A DNA stretch of 15,120 nt from Candidatus Izemoplasma sp. (GCA_007116105.1 SKJA01000149.1:1-15120); one strand, 5' to 3'; positions 1 to 7,164 are shown, numbered from the stretch's first letter. Numbers and translations: made by a program. Notes: generated by a model not told the origin, from the sequence alone.

Positions 1-361
1 CTTTGATGTCAAGCAACGTCGCAATGCGTGAAGGGGAGTTTCTCAAATACCATGTGTGCACCACAGGTGCCGCAAGTTTGATGTGACCCATCCGTTCACG
101 ACGGACTTTACTTTCCGTGATTTCAACGCCACACACCGGACATTTTTTACCCGATTGTGAAGAACGTTTTGATTTGTTGTTACAAGCACACTGAAAGTCT
201 TTGGTTGGACCAAAGATTTCTTCGCAGAAAAGACCTTTACGTTCTGGCTTTAAGGTGCGGTAGTTGATGGTTTCGTGTTTCTCAACTTCACCATAAGACC
301 AAGACAAAATCTCTTCTGGAGACGCTAAGCGTATTTTGTAGTGAGAGAATTTTTGGCTCAT
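1..361 (-). CDS. rpoC: RNA polymerase subunit beta' (RpoC), N-terminal 120 residues only
   Basis: This is the largest subunit of DNA-dependent RNA polymerase; only its first 120 codons are inside the window and the rest runs off the left edge. The protein begins MSQKFSHYKIRLASPEEILS, typical of RpoC, continues through an EIFGPTKDF segment, and then shows the N-terminal zinc-binding element as Cys-Ala-Cys followed by Cys-Pro-Val-Cys-Gly. The stretch between the two cysteine pairs is 13 residues, against 12 in the E. coli protein as I recall it, and lacks the usual GKYKR wording. The ATG at 359-361 follows a TTAGGAG ribosome binding site that includes the rpoB stop codon, so the two genes are 11 bases apart and probably translationally coupled. 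Identity is certain; the gene is partial because of the window edge. Confidence 0.98.
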   Translation of the reverse strand, partial: MSQKFSHYKIRLASPEEILSWSYGEVEKHETINYRTLKPERKGLFCEEIFGPTKDFQCACNNKSKRSSQSGKKCPVCGVEITESKVRRERMGHIKLAAPVVHTWYLRNSPSRIATLLDIK

Positions 362-372
362 CGAATCAACTC

Positions 373-3300
373 CTAAGCATTAAAGCCATATTTATCAATA
401 TAGTCTTCTAAATCTGAATCTTCCACCAACGATTTGTTGGCTTCGTTTGCACCGGTTTGACGGTTGATCAGTTCAACGGAAATTCCAAGAGATTGGAGTT
501 CACGGGTTAACACGCGGAACGATTCTGGTAGCGATGGTCCTGGAATCGATTTGCCATCGACAATCGCTCTAAAGACTTTGTTACGGCCGATGATGTCATC
601 ACTTTTCACCGTTAACATTTCTTGGAGTGCATACGCAGCACCGTAAGCTTCGAGTGCCCAAACTTCCATTTCCCCGAAACGCTGACCACCGTTTTGGGCT
701 TTACCACCCATCGGCTGTTGCGTGACTAAGGTGTAGGGACCGACACTACGCGCATGAAGTTTATCGTCAACCATGTGGTCGAGTTTAATCATGTGCATGA
801 CGCCCACGGACACATCGTTGTCGTATTTTTCACCTGTACGGCCTGAGAAAAGCGGTGTTTTACCGGTAGCACTCATGCCAGCTTCTTGCATAATCTCAAC
901 CAAATCTTGGTTGTTTACACCGTCAAAAACAGGCGTTGCAACATGGATGCCTAAACGTTTGGCTGCCATGCCTAAATGAATTTCTAGCACTTGTCCGATG
1001 TTCATCCGTGAGGGTACACCCAGTGGGTTTAACATGATGTCAACCGGGGTGCCATCGGGTAAGTAAGGCATGTCTTCAATCGGTAAGATTTTCGAGATAA
1101 CACCTTTGTTTCCGTGACGTCCAGCCATCTTATCGCCTTCGGAGATTTTCCGTTTTTGAACGATAAAGACGCGGACCACTTCATTCGCACCTGGTGGAAG
1201 TTCATCGCCATTGGCACGGGAGAAGTATTTCACGCTTTGGACAATGCCACCACCACCGTGAGGCACACGTAAGGAGGTGTCGCGAACTTCGCGTGATTTC
1301 TCGCCGAAAATGGCCAGTAAGAGACGATCTTCTGGTGTAGGTTCTGTTTGACCTTTCGGTGTCACTTTCCCTACTAGAATGTCTCCTTCTTCAACTTCGG
1401 CGCCAGGAATGATGATGCCTCGGTCATCTAAGTAACGACGACCCTCTTCCCCAACGTTTGGAATTTCACGGGTGATTTCTTCTTTTCCAAGTTTCGTGTC
1501 ACGAGCTTCAACATCGTATTTTTCGATGTGAACAGACGTGTAAACATCTTCTTTAACGAGACGTTCACTCAGGATGACCGCATCTTCATAGTTGTACCCA
1601 TTCCAGGTCATGAAGGCAACCACAACGTTACGTCCTAAAGCGAGTTCACCTTGGTCCATCGAAGGACCATCACTGATGATTTCCCCCGCGGCCACGGTAT
1701 CGTTTGGACGAACCAATGGTTTTTGGTTAAAGCAGGTTCCTTGGTTGGAACGTTCAAATTTAATCAGTTCATAACGGTCTTTTTTACCGTCAGGACGCTT
1801 AATGACAATGTGTTTAGAGTCTACCGTTTCAACGACGCCTTCATGCAACGCAACCGTGCATGCGCCGGAATCTTTGGCGGCCTTGTACTCAATGCCGGTC
1901 CCAACAAAGGGCGCTTCTGGTCGGAGTAACGGAATCGCTTGACGTTGCATGTTCGCACCCATCAAGGCACGGTTCGCATCGTCATGTTCTAAGAATGGAA
2001 TGCACGCCGTAGAAATCGAAACAATCTGTTTTGGCGAAACATCCACGTACTCTAGATGTTTGCTGGGGTACATTTTGGTTTCCCCCATGTGACGCGCAAC
2101 GACGTTATCATCCAGGACGTTGCCCTCATCATCTAGATGAATGTTGGCTTGTCCAATATAGTAGTTTTCTTCTTCATCCGCCGACATGTAAAGAGCCCGG
2201 TTACTCAGCTTTTTACCTAGCAAATTGCCTTGTTCATCTTTGATGTCATCGACTTCAATGTAAGGCGTTTCCATAAACCCAAACTTGTTGACCCGCACAT
2301 AGGAAGCAAGCGAGTTAATCAACCCAATGTTTTGACCCTCGGGTGTTTCAATTGGACAAATACGACCATAATGGGAGTAGTGAACGTCACGAACTTCAAA
2401 GCCGGCACGGTCACGGGTTAACCCGCCTGGACCGAGGGCTGAAATACGACGTTTATGGGTGAGTTCATCGAGTGGGTTCGTTTGGCTCATAAACTGACTG
2501 AGCTGTGAAGAACCGAAAAACTCTTTCAAAGACGATGTAAGGGGACGAATGTTGATGAGGTCTTTTGGTGTGACTTCATCGATGTCTTTTGTGGACATCC
2601 GGTCTTTAACGTTTTTCTCAAGTTTTGACAGTCCGATACGGAATTGGTTTTTTAACAACTCACCGATCAAACGTAAACGACGATTGCCTAAATGATCAAT
2701 GTCGTCTAAACGCCCAAAGTCTTCGAACAGATTTAAGTAATAGTTGATTGAACCGATGATGTCAGACGTGACAATGTGTTCTTTCGTTTCGTCTTGATTG
2801 TTCCCAATCACACGCAGTTTGACTTCTTCATCGTTTTTGTTGACGTGGTAAATGTCAATCACTTCAACTTGAGCTAAATCTAAGATCAATGCAGGGTCGC
2901 TCAGCGTTTTTTCAAGACTGTCTTTCAACTCTTGAAGTTTGATTTTTCCTTCGCCTTCGACAAACGCTTTTTCCGTGGTGCCTAAATGTTTGAAATACCC
3001 ACTAAGTGCCTCGCTGGCACTTAGGTAGTGTTGGTTTTTAATCATGTTGACTTTAACGTCATCGCTTAAATAAGCCAAAGCTGGGTTGGCGTCTAAGATG
3101 TCTTTTTGAATGTTAAATGCGTATTCTAAATCGTCGTTTAAGACACCGGGAATCGCCTGTTTAAAACAGTCACGGTGTTGGTCTAAGAAACGTAAATCTT
3201 CACGGGTGATGGTGTGTCCTTCTTTGAAGTACACTTCACCTGTGGCTGGATCGACGATGTCTTGGGCCAATTTTTTATGTCTTAAGTGTGAGAGAACATC

Positions 3301-4140
3301 AAGCTTTTTATTCACTTTGTAACGACCAACTGCTGCGAGTTCGTAGCGTTTCGCATCAAAGAGGCGACTGGTGAAGAAGTTCATCGCACCATCAATGGTT
3401 GCCGTTTCCCCTTGACGAAGTTTTGAGTAAACTTCAAGGATGGCTTCCTCAGGTGTTTCAGTGTGGTCGCGTTGTAGTGTTTCTTCTAAAAATTTATTGT
3501 TCGCAAAGAGGGCCCCGATGCTTTGATCGTCGCTCATACCGAGCGCTCTTAACAGTGTGGTTAAGGGGATTTTTTTGGAACGATCTAACTTGACAAAAAG
3601 CGCGTCTTTAGCGTCCATTTCATATTCTAACCATGCGCCTCGGTTAGGAATGACTTGACCTAAATAACGACGTTTAAATTTTTTCTTTTCAATGTCCACG
3701 GCGTAAAACACACCGGCAGAACGGACAATCTGCGAGACAATGACGCGCTCTGAACCATTGATGACAAATGAAGCTCGCGGGGTCATGAATGGGAAGTCTC
3801 CCATGAAGATTTTACGCGCTTGAATTTCACCTGTTTCGTTGTTCACCAGGCGAACGTGGACGTAAAGCGGTTTAGCATACGTCAACTCTTTTTCTTTGGT
3901 TTGAGCGATGTCATACTTCGGCTCATCAAACTCATAACCTTCGAAATACAGTTCTAGGTCACCGGTGAAGTTTTCGATTGGTGAGATATCCCGAAACAAC
4001 TCTTTAAGGCCTTCTTCAATAAACCATTCAAAAGACTGTGTTTGAACCTCGATTAAGTTTGGTAACTCGATGTTCATTTTGACACGAGAGTAATTTCTGC
4101 GTTGGCGTTGTCGGCCATATTGTACCGTAGTGTAGTTCAC
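373..4140 (-). CDS. rpoB: RNA polymerase subunit beta (RpoB)
   Basis: This is the catalytic beta subunit of RNA polymerase, 1255 residues with the start chosen here. I place the start at the GTG at 4138-4140 because it follows a GGGGTGG ribosome binding site by 7 bases and gives a normal RpoB beginning (NYTTVQYGRQRQRRNYS); a longer reading from a TTG at 4195-4197 adds 19 unrelated residues. Recognisable blocks include ELPNLIEVQTQSFEWF, the rifampicin region (GSSQLSQFM onward, residues about 543-570), NRALMGANMQRQA, GYNYEDAVILSERL, GDKMAGRHGNKG near residue 1000, and GEMEVWALEAYGAAY near the C-terminus. The residue equivalent to E. coli Asp516 is Ser552. Compared with the B. subtilis protein from memory, about 80 extra residues lie around residues 335-416, in the lobe region. 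It is followed at once by rpoC and has its own strong promoter. Confidence 0.99.
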   Translation of the reverse strand: MNYTTVQYGRQRQRRNYSRVKMNIELPNLIEVQTQSFEWFIEEGLKELFRDISPIENFTGDLELYFEGYEFDEPKYDIAQTKEKELTYAKPLYVHVRLVNNETGEIQARKIFMGDFPFMTPRASFVINGSERVIVSQIVRSAGVFYAVDIEKKKFKRRYLGQVIPNRGAWLEYEMDAKDALFVKLDRSKKIPLTTLLRALGMSDDQSIGALFANNKFLEETLQRDHTETPEEAILEVYSKLRQGETATIDGAMNFFTSRLFDAKRYELAAVGRYKVNKKLDVLSHLRHKKLAQDIVDPATGEVYFKEGHTITREDLRFLDQHRDCFKQAIPGVLNDDLEYAFNIQKDILDANPALAYLSDDVKVNMIKNQHYLSASEALSGYFKHLGTTEKAFVEGEGKIKLQELKDSLEKTLSDPALILDLAQVEVIDIYHVNKNDEEVKLRVIGNNQDETKEHIVTSDIIGSINYYLNLFEDFGRLDDIDHLGNRRLRLIGELLKNQFRIGLSKLEKNVKDRMSTKDIDEVTPKDLINIRPLTSSLKEFFGSSQLSQFMSQTNPLDELTHKRRISALGPGGLTRDRAGFEVRDVHYSHYGRICPIETPEGQNIGLINSLASYVRVNKFGFMETPYIEVDDIKDEQGNLLGKKLSNRALYMSADEEENYYIGQANIHLDDEGNVLDDNVVARHMGETKMYPSKHLEYVDVSPKQIVSISTACIPFLEHDDANRALMGANMQRQAIPLLRPEAPFVGTGIEYKAAKDSGACTVALHEGVVETVDSKHIVIKRPDGKKDRYELIKFERSNQGTCFNQKPLVRPNDTVAAGEIISDGPSMDQGELALGRNVVVAFMTWNGYNYEDAVILSERLVKEDVYTSVHIEKYDVEARDTKLGKEEITREIPNVGEEGRRYLDDRGIIIPGAEVEEGDILVGKVTPKGQTEPTPEDRLLLAIFGEKSREVRDTSLRVPHGGGGIVQSVKYFSRANGDELPPGANEVVRVFIVQKRKISEGDKMAGRHGNKGVISKILPIEDMPYLPDGTPVDIMLNPLGVPSRMNIGQVLEIHLGMAAKRLGIHVATPVFDGVNNQDLVEIMQEAGMSATGKTPLFSGRTGEKYDNDVSVGVMHMIKLDHMVDDKLHARSVGPYTLVTQQPMGGKAQNGGQRFGEMEVWALEAYGAAYALQEMLTVKSDDIIGRNKVFRAIVDGKSIPGPSLPESFRVLTRELQSLGISVELINRQTGANEANKSLVEDSDLEDYIDKYGFNA

Positions 4141-4213
4141 TAATAATCCACCCCATTTTATTGGTTGAAAAAGATGATTGCATGCAAAAAAGCGCAATTT
4201 ATCGCATTTTATA

Positions 4214-4242
4214 ATTTTAGCATGACTGGGTCAAAGTGTCAA
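4214..4242 (-). promoter_or_regulatory. Sigma-A type promoter of rpoBC
   Basis: On the minus strand a perfect -35 box TTGACA (4237-4242) is separated by exactly 17 bases from a -10 box TAAAAT (4214-4219) preceded by TGC, which is an extended -10. The TGA inside TTGACA is the stop codon of the upstream methyltransferase gene. A second register, TTGACC with a -10 TAAAAT also 17 bases away, overlaps it a few bases downstream. Transcription would start near 4207, giving a leader of about 65 bases before the GTG of rpoB. Confidence 0.8.
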
Positions 4243-4829
4243 TGTTTTTTACAGGAGACCACATGGAATCCTTTCGCTTTTTGAATCACTTCAAGCGCTG
4301 CATAAGGCTCTAAAAAGCGTATTGCAGACGCTACGCCATGCTTTTTGTGCATCACAAAGATAAAGCGTCCATCCGGCGTTAAATGTTCGATTGCGGTGCG
4401 TAACATCGGGTACAATTGACTTTTACCGATGCGGATGGGTGGATTGGAGACAATCCAATCAAACGTGCTGCCCTGTAATGCGGAAAAACTATCTGAGAGT
4501 ATGATTTGTGCCTCTAAGTTATACGCTTGAAAATTGAGTTGTGTGAGTGCGATCGCTTTAGGATTGACATCCACACTCGTGACTTGAGCGTGATAGTACC
4601 GCGCCATCACAAGCCCAATAACGCCGTATCCACACCCTAAATCCAACAGTGAATCGTCAGGTTTTGGGTGTACGCTACGCATCAACAAATCGCTGGCATC
4701 ATCGACATGACGATGAGAAAAAACGCCTTGATCAGAGCGTAACGTAAAGGTCATCTCATGAAAACGATACGATAGATTGAACGACTGAGATAACGTAGGG
4801 TCCGCGTCGCGGTCGAAATAATGGCTCAT
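4239..4829 (-). CDS. rsmC: 16S rRNA guanine-N2 methyltransferase, RsmC/YbxB type
   Basis: A SAM-dependent methyltransferase of 196 residues, expected to methylate a guanine of 16S rRNA at N2. The start at ATG 4827-4829 is chosen because GAGGGG precedes it; an in-frame ATG 14 codons upstream would lie within the terminator hairpin of rplL. Motif I is LDLGCGYG (GCGYG at about residues 65-69) and the substrate-base motif is SNPP (about 129-131), as in N2-guanine methyltransferases. The length matches the short single-domain Firmicutes form (YbxB, found between rplL and rpoB in Bacillus), roughly half of E. coli RsmC. The gene has no room for a promoter of its own, so it probably depends on read-through from rplL. 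It ends in UGA, inside the rpoB -35 box. The family is clear; the exact target base is by analogy. Confidence 0.88.
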   Translation of the reverse strand: MSHYFDRDADPTLSQSFNLSYRFHEMTFTLRSDQGVFSHRHVDDASDLLMRSVHPKPDDSLLDLGCGYGVIGLVMARYYHAQVTSVDVNPKAIALTQLNFQAYNLEAQIILSDSFSALQGSTFDWIVSNPPIRIGKSQLYPMLRTAIEHLTPDGRFIFVMHKKHGVASAIRFLEPYAALEVIQKAKGFHVVSCKKH

Positions 4830-4852
4830 TAGACACCCCTCAAATAAAGGCC

Positions 4853-4879
4853 AAAAAACCTGAGTTTGCACTCAGGTTT
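4853..4879 (-). terminator. Intrinsic terminator/attenuator after rplL
   Basis: The minus strand has a perfect 10-base-pair stem, AAACCTGAGT with ACTCAGGTTT (arms 4870-4879 and 4856-4865), a GCAA tetraloop, and a run of six T at 4853-4858. It lies 20 bases after the rplL stop and ends 23 bases before the rsmC start. Since rsmC has no visible promoter, partial termination here would lower rsmC, and any rpoBC read-through, relative to L7/L12. Confidence 0.88.
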
Positions 4880-4899
4880 ATGGCATCAAGTTGGTTAAC

Positions 4900-5265
4900 T
4901 TATTTAATTTCAACAGTTGCGCCAGCTTCTTCAAGCGTCGCTTTTAATTCTTCTGCTTCTTCTGGTTTGATGTTTTCTTTAACTGCGGCTGGTGCGCTAT
5001 CAACTAAGGCTTTCGCTTCTTTTAAGCCAAGACCTGTAAGCTCACGTACCACTTTGATAACACCAATTTTTTGTTGACCTGGGCTGACTAAGATAACAGA
5101 TACTTCTGTTGGTCCTTCGTCTGCTGCGGCTGCGCCTGGTGCTGCAACTGCAACGGCACTTGGATCAACACCGAATTCTTCTTTCATCATGTCTACGAGT
5201 TCTTTAAGTTCAAGTAATGTTTTTTCGCCTAATGCTGCAATGATGTCTTTGTTTGATAATGCCAT
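4900..5265 (-). CDS. rplL: 50S ribosomal protein L7/L12
   Basis: This is the stalk protein of the large ribosomal subunit, which recruits and stimulates the translational GTPases. At 121 residues it has the usual length. It shows the N-terminal dimerisation segment (LSNKDIIAALGEKTLLELKELV, first 24 residues), an Ala/Gly-rich hinge (about residues 38-50) and the conserved C-terminal domain with KIGVIKVVRELTGLGLKEAK. The ATG follows AGGAGG by 7 bases, and only 15 bases separate it from the rplJ stop, so L10 and L12 are made together for the L10-(L12)n stalk. Expression is controlled by the L10 leader upstream of rplJ and by the terminator downstream. Confidence 0.99.
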   Translation of the reverse strand: MALSNKDIIAALGEKTLLELKELVDMMKEEFGVDPSAVAVAAPGAAAADEGPTEVSVILVSPGQQKIGVIKVVRELTGLGLKEAKALVDSAPAAVKENIKPEEAEELKATLEEAGATVEIK

Positions 5266-5280
5266 GAGTATTCCTCCTAA

Positions 5281-5784
5281 TTAACCGTTTTGGTTTTCTA
5301 AATTTTCAATATGTAAGTTGATTCCAATCGCGATGTTTTTGATTGGTTGTAATAAGCCGCCCGCGATCATGGTGAGTAATTCTTCGCGTCCTGGTAATTG
5401 GGCGATTTGTTGGATACCATCCGTGTTGACGTACACACCGTCAACAATACCTGCTTTGAGTTCAAGTTTCTTGTGATCTTTTGCAAAGGTGAACAAGACT
5501 TTTGCTGCAGTAACACTGTCTTGAGTACTAAATGCAATGGCGTTAGGACCTGTTAAGTGATCCACTAGGCCTTCATGTCCTGTCGCTTGAACAGCGCGGC
5601 GGGTGATGTTGTTTTTGATGACTTTGAACTCGCATTGGTTTTTGTAAAGTTCTTGACGAAGCGCTGTGACTTCCGCAACGGTTAATCCAAGATAATTGAC
5701 GACTACCATCGAGGCAGATTGACTGATTTTCTCAGCAAGTGCTTCAACTTCAAAAGCTTTTTTTGCAATGGCTTTCTCTGACAT
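5281..5784 (-). CDS. rplJ: 50S ribosomal protein L10
   Basis: L10 (167 residues) forms the base of the L7/L12 stalk on 23S rRNA and, with L12, is the autoregulator of this operon. The N-terminal globular domain is recognisable by the MVVVNYLGLTVAEVTALRQEL and FKVIKNNITRRA segments, and the C-terminal helix that holds L12 dimers begins at about residue 135. The ATG at 5782-5784 follows AAGGAGGG. A 141-base leader carrying an L10-type regulatory RNA separates it from rplA, and rplL follows after 15 bases. Confidence 0.99.
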   Translation of the reverse strand: MSEKAIAKKAFEVEALAEKISQSASMVVVNYLGLTVAEVTALRQELYKNQCEFKVIKNNITRRAVQATGHEGLVDHLTGPNAIAFSTQDSVTAAKVLFTFAKDHKKLELKAGIVDGVYVNTDGIQQIAQLPGREELLTMIAGGLLQPIKNIAIGINLHIENLENQNG

Positions 5785-5812
5785 CGTGTCCCTCCTTCGT
5801 GTTATAGTCTAT

Positions 5813-5844
5813 AAAAAACCACTTTTGTCCAAAGACAAAAGTGG
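5813..5844 (-). terminator. Attenuator terminator in the rplJ leader
   Basis: A perfect 11-base-pair hairpin on the minus strand, CCACTTTTGTC (5834-5844) with GACAAAAGTGG (5819-5829), loop TTTG, followed by six T at 5813-5818. It lies between rplA and rplJ, downstream of the L10 binding structure, so it is the output of the L10 feedback switch. Because it also lies in the path of read-through from the rplK promoter, it allows L11-L1 to be made without L10-L12. Confidence 0.9.
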
Positions 5845-5904
5845 ATTGAGTTCATCCAGTTTTGTCTCGTTAGGGTATTAAGCATACGCACCTAAGTCTT
5901 AGAC
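5845..5904 (-). promoter_or_regulatory. L10 ribosomal protein leader (L10 binding structure and antiterminator arm)
   Basis: On the minus strand, nested pairing arms are visible: GUCU (5901-5904) with AGAC (5864-5867); UUAGG (5891-5895) with CCUAA (5870-5874); GUAU (5884-5887) with AUAC (5875-5878), capped by a GCUUA loop. An asymmetric AAGAC/CG internal loop sits between the first two stems, as expected for the kinked L10 binding site. Just downstream, GACAAAACTGG (5856-5866) can pair with the left arm of the terminator with one mismatch and shares its GAC with the outer stem. L10-L12 binding would hold the outer stem closed and release the terminator. The match to the known Firmicutes L10 leader family is by pattern, not by a covariance search. 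Confidence 0.85.
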
Positions 5905-5925
5905 GGATAGGTTTTTTAAGTTTGA

Positions 5926-6615
5926 TTAGATGCTGTCGCCAGCAACTTTGACGCCTGGTCCCATGGAAGATGAGACCGCTAAATTTTTCACGTACACGCC
6001 TTTGGCAGTTTGTGGTTTGATCCGAATCATTGTCTCATAGAACGCTTTTAAGTTTTCTACGAGCTTATCTTCAGAAAACGACACTCTTCCGATGGGCGCA
6101 TGAACGTTTCCAATTTTATCAACGCGGTATTCGATTTTACCCGCTTTGATTTCTTCAATCGCTTTTTTTACATCCATGGTCACAGTCCCAGTTTTGGGGT
6201 TAGGCATTAAGCCTTTTGGACCTAGTGTACGGCCGAGTTTACCAACCGTTGCCATCATATCTGGTGTCGCAACGACAGTGTCAAACTCGAACCAACCTTT
6301 TAAGATTTTTTCAGCTAATTCGTCGTCGCCTACAAAATCAGCGCCGGCTTCTTGGGCTTCCTTAGCTTTTTCCCCTTTGGCAAACACCAACACACGTTTT
6401 GTTTTACCAGTACCATGGGGAAGCACTAAAGCACCACGTAAGTTTTGATCCGCTTTACGGGGATCAACGTTTAAGCGAATGGCGACTTCAACTGCCGCAT
6501 CAAAGCCTTCAAATGATAGGCTTTTAACAAGGCTAATCGCCTCACGCGCATCGTAACGTTTTGTGCGATCGATTTGCTCGAGCGCTTTTAAATATTTTTT
6601 ACCTTTTTTTGGCAT
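5926..6615 (-). CDS. rplA: 50S ribosomal protein L1
   Basis: L1 (229 residues, the normal length) binds 23S rRNA at the mobile stalk near the E site and acts as translational repressor of its own operon. The protein starts MPKKGKKYLKALEQIDRTKRYD and contains the signature LGRTLGPKGLMPNPKTGTV, followed by KAIEEIKAGKIEYRVDK and the final SSSMGPGVKV. The ATG follows TAGGAGG. The 69-base gap to rplK holds a hairpin that looks like an L1 binding site directly upstream of this ribosome binding site. Confidence 0.99.
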   Translation of the reverse strand: MPKKGKKYLKALEQIDRTKRYDAREAISLVKSLSFEGFDAAVEVAIRLNVDPRKADQNLRGALVLPHGTGKTKRVLVFAKGEKAKEAQEAGADFVGDDELAEKILKGWFEFDTVVATPDMMATVGKLGRTLGPKGLMPNPKTGTVTMDVKKAIEEIKAGKIEYRVDKIGNVHAPIGRVSFSEDKLVENLKAFYETMIRIKPQTAKGVYVKNLAVSSSMGPGVKVAGDSI

Positions 6616-6628
6616 GAGAATCCTCCTA

Positions 6629-6661
6629 AATGTGGTCTAACAGAAATCTTCCTCCCACATT
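6629..6661 (-). promoter_or_regulatory. Candidate L1-binding hairpin between rplK and rplA
   Basis: The minus strand has an outer stem AATGTGG (6655-6661) with CCACATT (6629-6635) and an inner stem GGAA (6649-6652) with UUCU (6642-6645, one G-U pair) around a GAU loop. A short GA on one side faces a longer GUUAGA on the other. Two stems joined by such an asymmetric loop match the shape of L1 sites on rRNA and mRNA. It ends one base before the TAGGAGG of rplA and closely resembles the hairpin in the rplK leader. Confidence 0.6.
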
Positions 6662-6684
6662 CAGCTGTGTAAACAACTAAATGG

Positions 6685-7110
6685 TTAGTCTTTGATTTCA
6701 ATGCCCATGTTACGGGCTGAGCCTTCGATAATACGCATAGCCGCTTCCACGTCATTTGCATTTAAATCGGGCATTTTTGCTTCGGCAATTTCACGTAACT
6801 GTGCACGTGTTACAGAGCCGGCTTTATCTTTTAATGGGTTACCAGCACCTTTGCTGACGCCGGCTGCTTTTTTAAGTAAATCTGCAGCTGGTGGGGTTTT
6901 GGTAATGAAGGTAAAACTACGGTCTTTGTAGACGGTAATCACTACGGGAATTACGCTGCCCATTTGTTCGCGTGTTTTATCGTTGAACTGAGCGCAGAAA
7001 TCCTGGATGTTCACACCTGCTTGTCCAAGAGCTGGACCTACAGGTGGTGCTGGGTTTGCTTTCCCTGCTGGAATTTGTAATTTTACAATCGTCTTTACTT
7101 CTTTAGCCAC
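6685..7110 (-). CDS. rplK: 50S ribosomal protein L11
   Basis: L11 binds the GTPase-associated centre of 23S rRNA. I take the GTG at 7108-7110 as the start: AAGGAGG lies 8 bases upstream, and this gives 141 residues, the family's standard length, beginning (M)AKEVKTIVKLQIPAGKANPAPP. An in-frame GTG three codons earlier touches the ribosome binding site directly and is unlikely. The conserved core GKANPAPPVGPALGQAGVNI and the C-terminal rRNA-binding domain ending MRIIEGSARNMGIEI are present. A perfect-consensus promoter and a leader of about 80 bases with an L1-like hairpin precede it; rplA follows after 69 bases. Confidence 0.98.
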   Translation of the reverse strand: MAKEVKTIVKLQIPAGKANPAPPVGPALGQAGVNIQDFCAQFNDKTREQMGSVIPVVITVYKDRSFTFITKTPPAADLLKKAAGVSKGAGNPLKDKAGSVTRAQLREIAEAKMPDLNANDVEAAMRIIEGSARNMGIEIKD

Positions 7111-7136
7111 GACAGACACCTCCTTATCATCGTGAT

Positions 7137-7164
7137 GTGGTCAACAGACTTTGCGTCCTACCAC
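7137..7164 (-). promoter_or_regulatory. Candidate L1-binding hairpin in the rplK leader
   Basis: On the minus strand GUGGU (7160-7164) pairs with ACCAC (7137-7141). Inside it GGAC (7155-7158) pairs with GUCU (7146-7149) around a GCAAA loop. The join between the two stems is asymmetric, a single A against GUUG, as in known L1 sites. It lies about 30 bases before the rplK start. L1 feedback at the rplK leader is established in other bacteria; the assignment here rests on shape and position. Confidence 0.62.

Noticed and set aside
4141..4197. Longer RpoB starting at a TTG, adding 19 residues
   Set aside because: The extra residues do not resemble RpoB, there is no ribosome binding site for the TTG, and the GTG at 4140 has GGGGTGG at 7 bases.
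373..4197. Open frames on the plus strand inside rpoB, rplA, rplK, nusG, cysS, gltX, rpsI and metG
   Set aside because: They are short, have no ribosome binding sites or recognisable domains, and lie opposite strongly conserved genes, so they are shadows.
7111..7119. rplK start at the GTG at 7117-7119
   Set aside because: That GTG overlaps or directly touches AAGGAGG, leaving no spacing; the GTG at 7110 gives 8 bases and the standard 141-residue L11.
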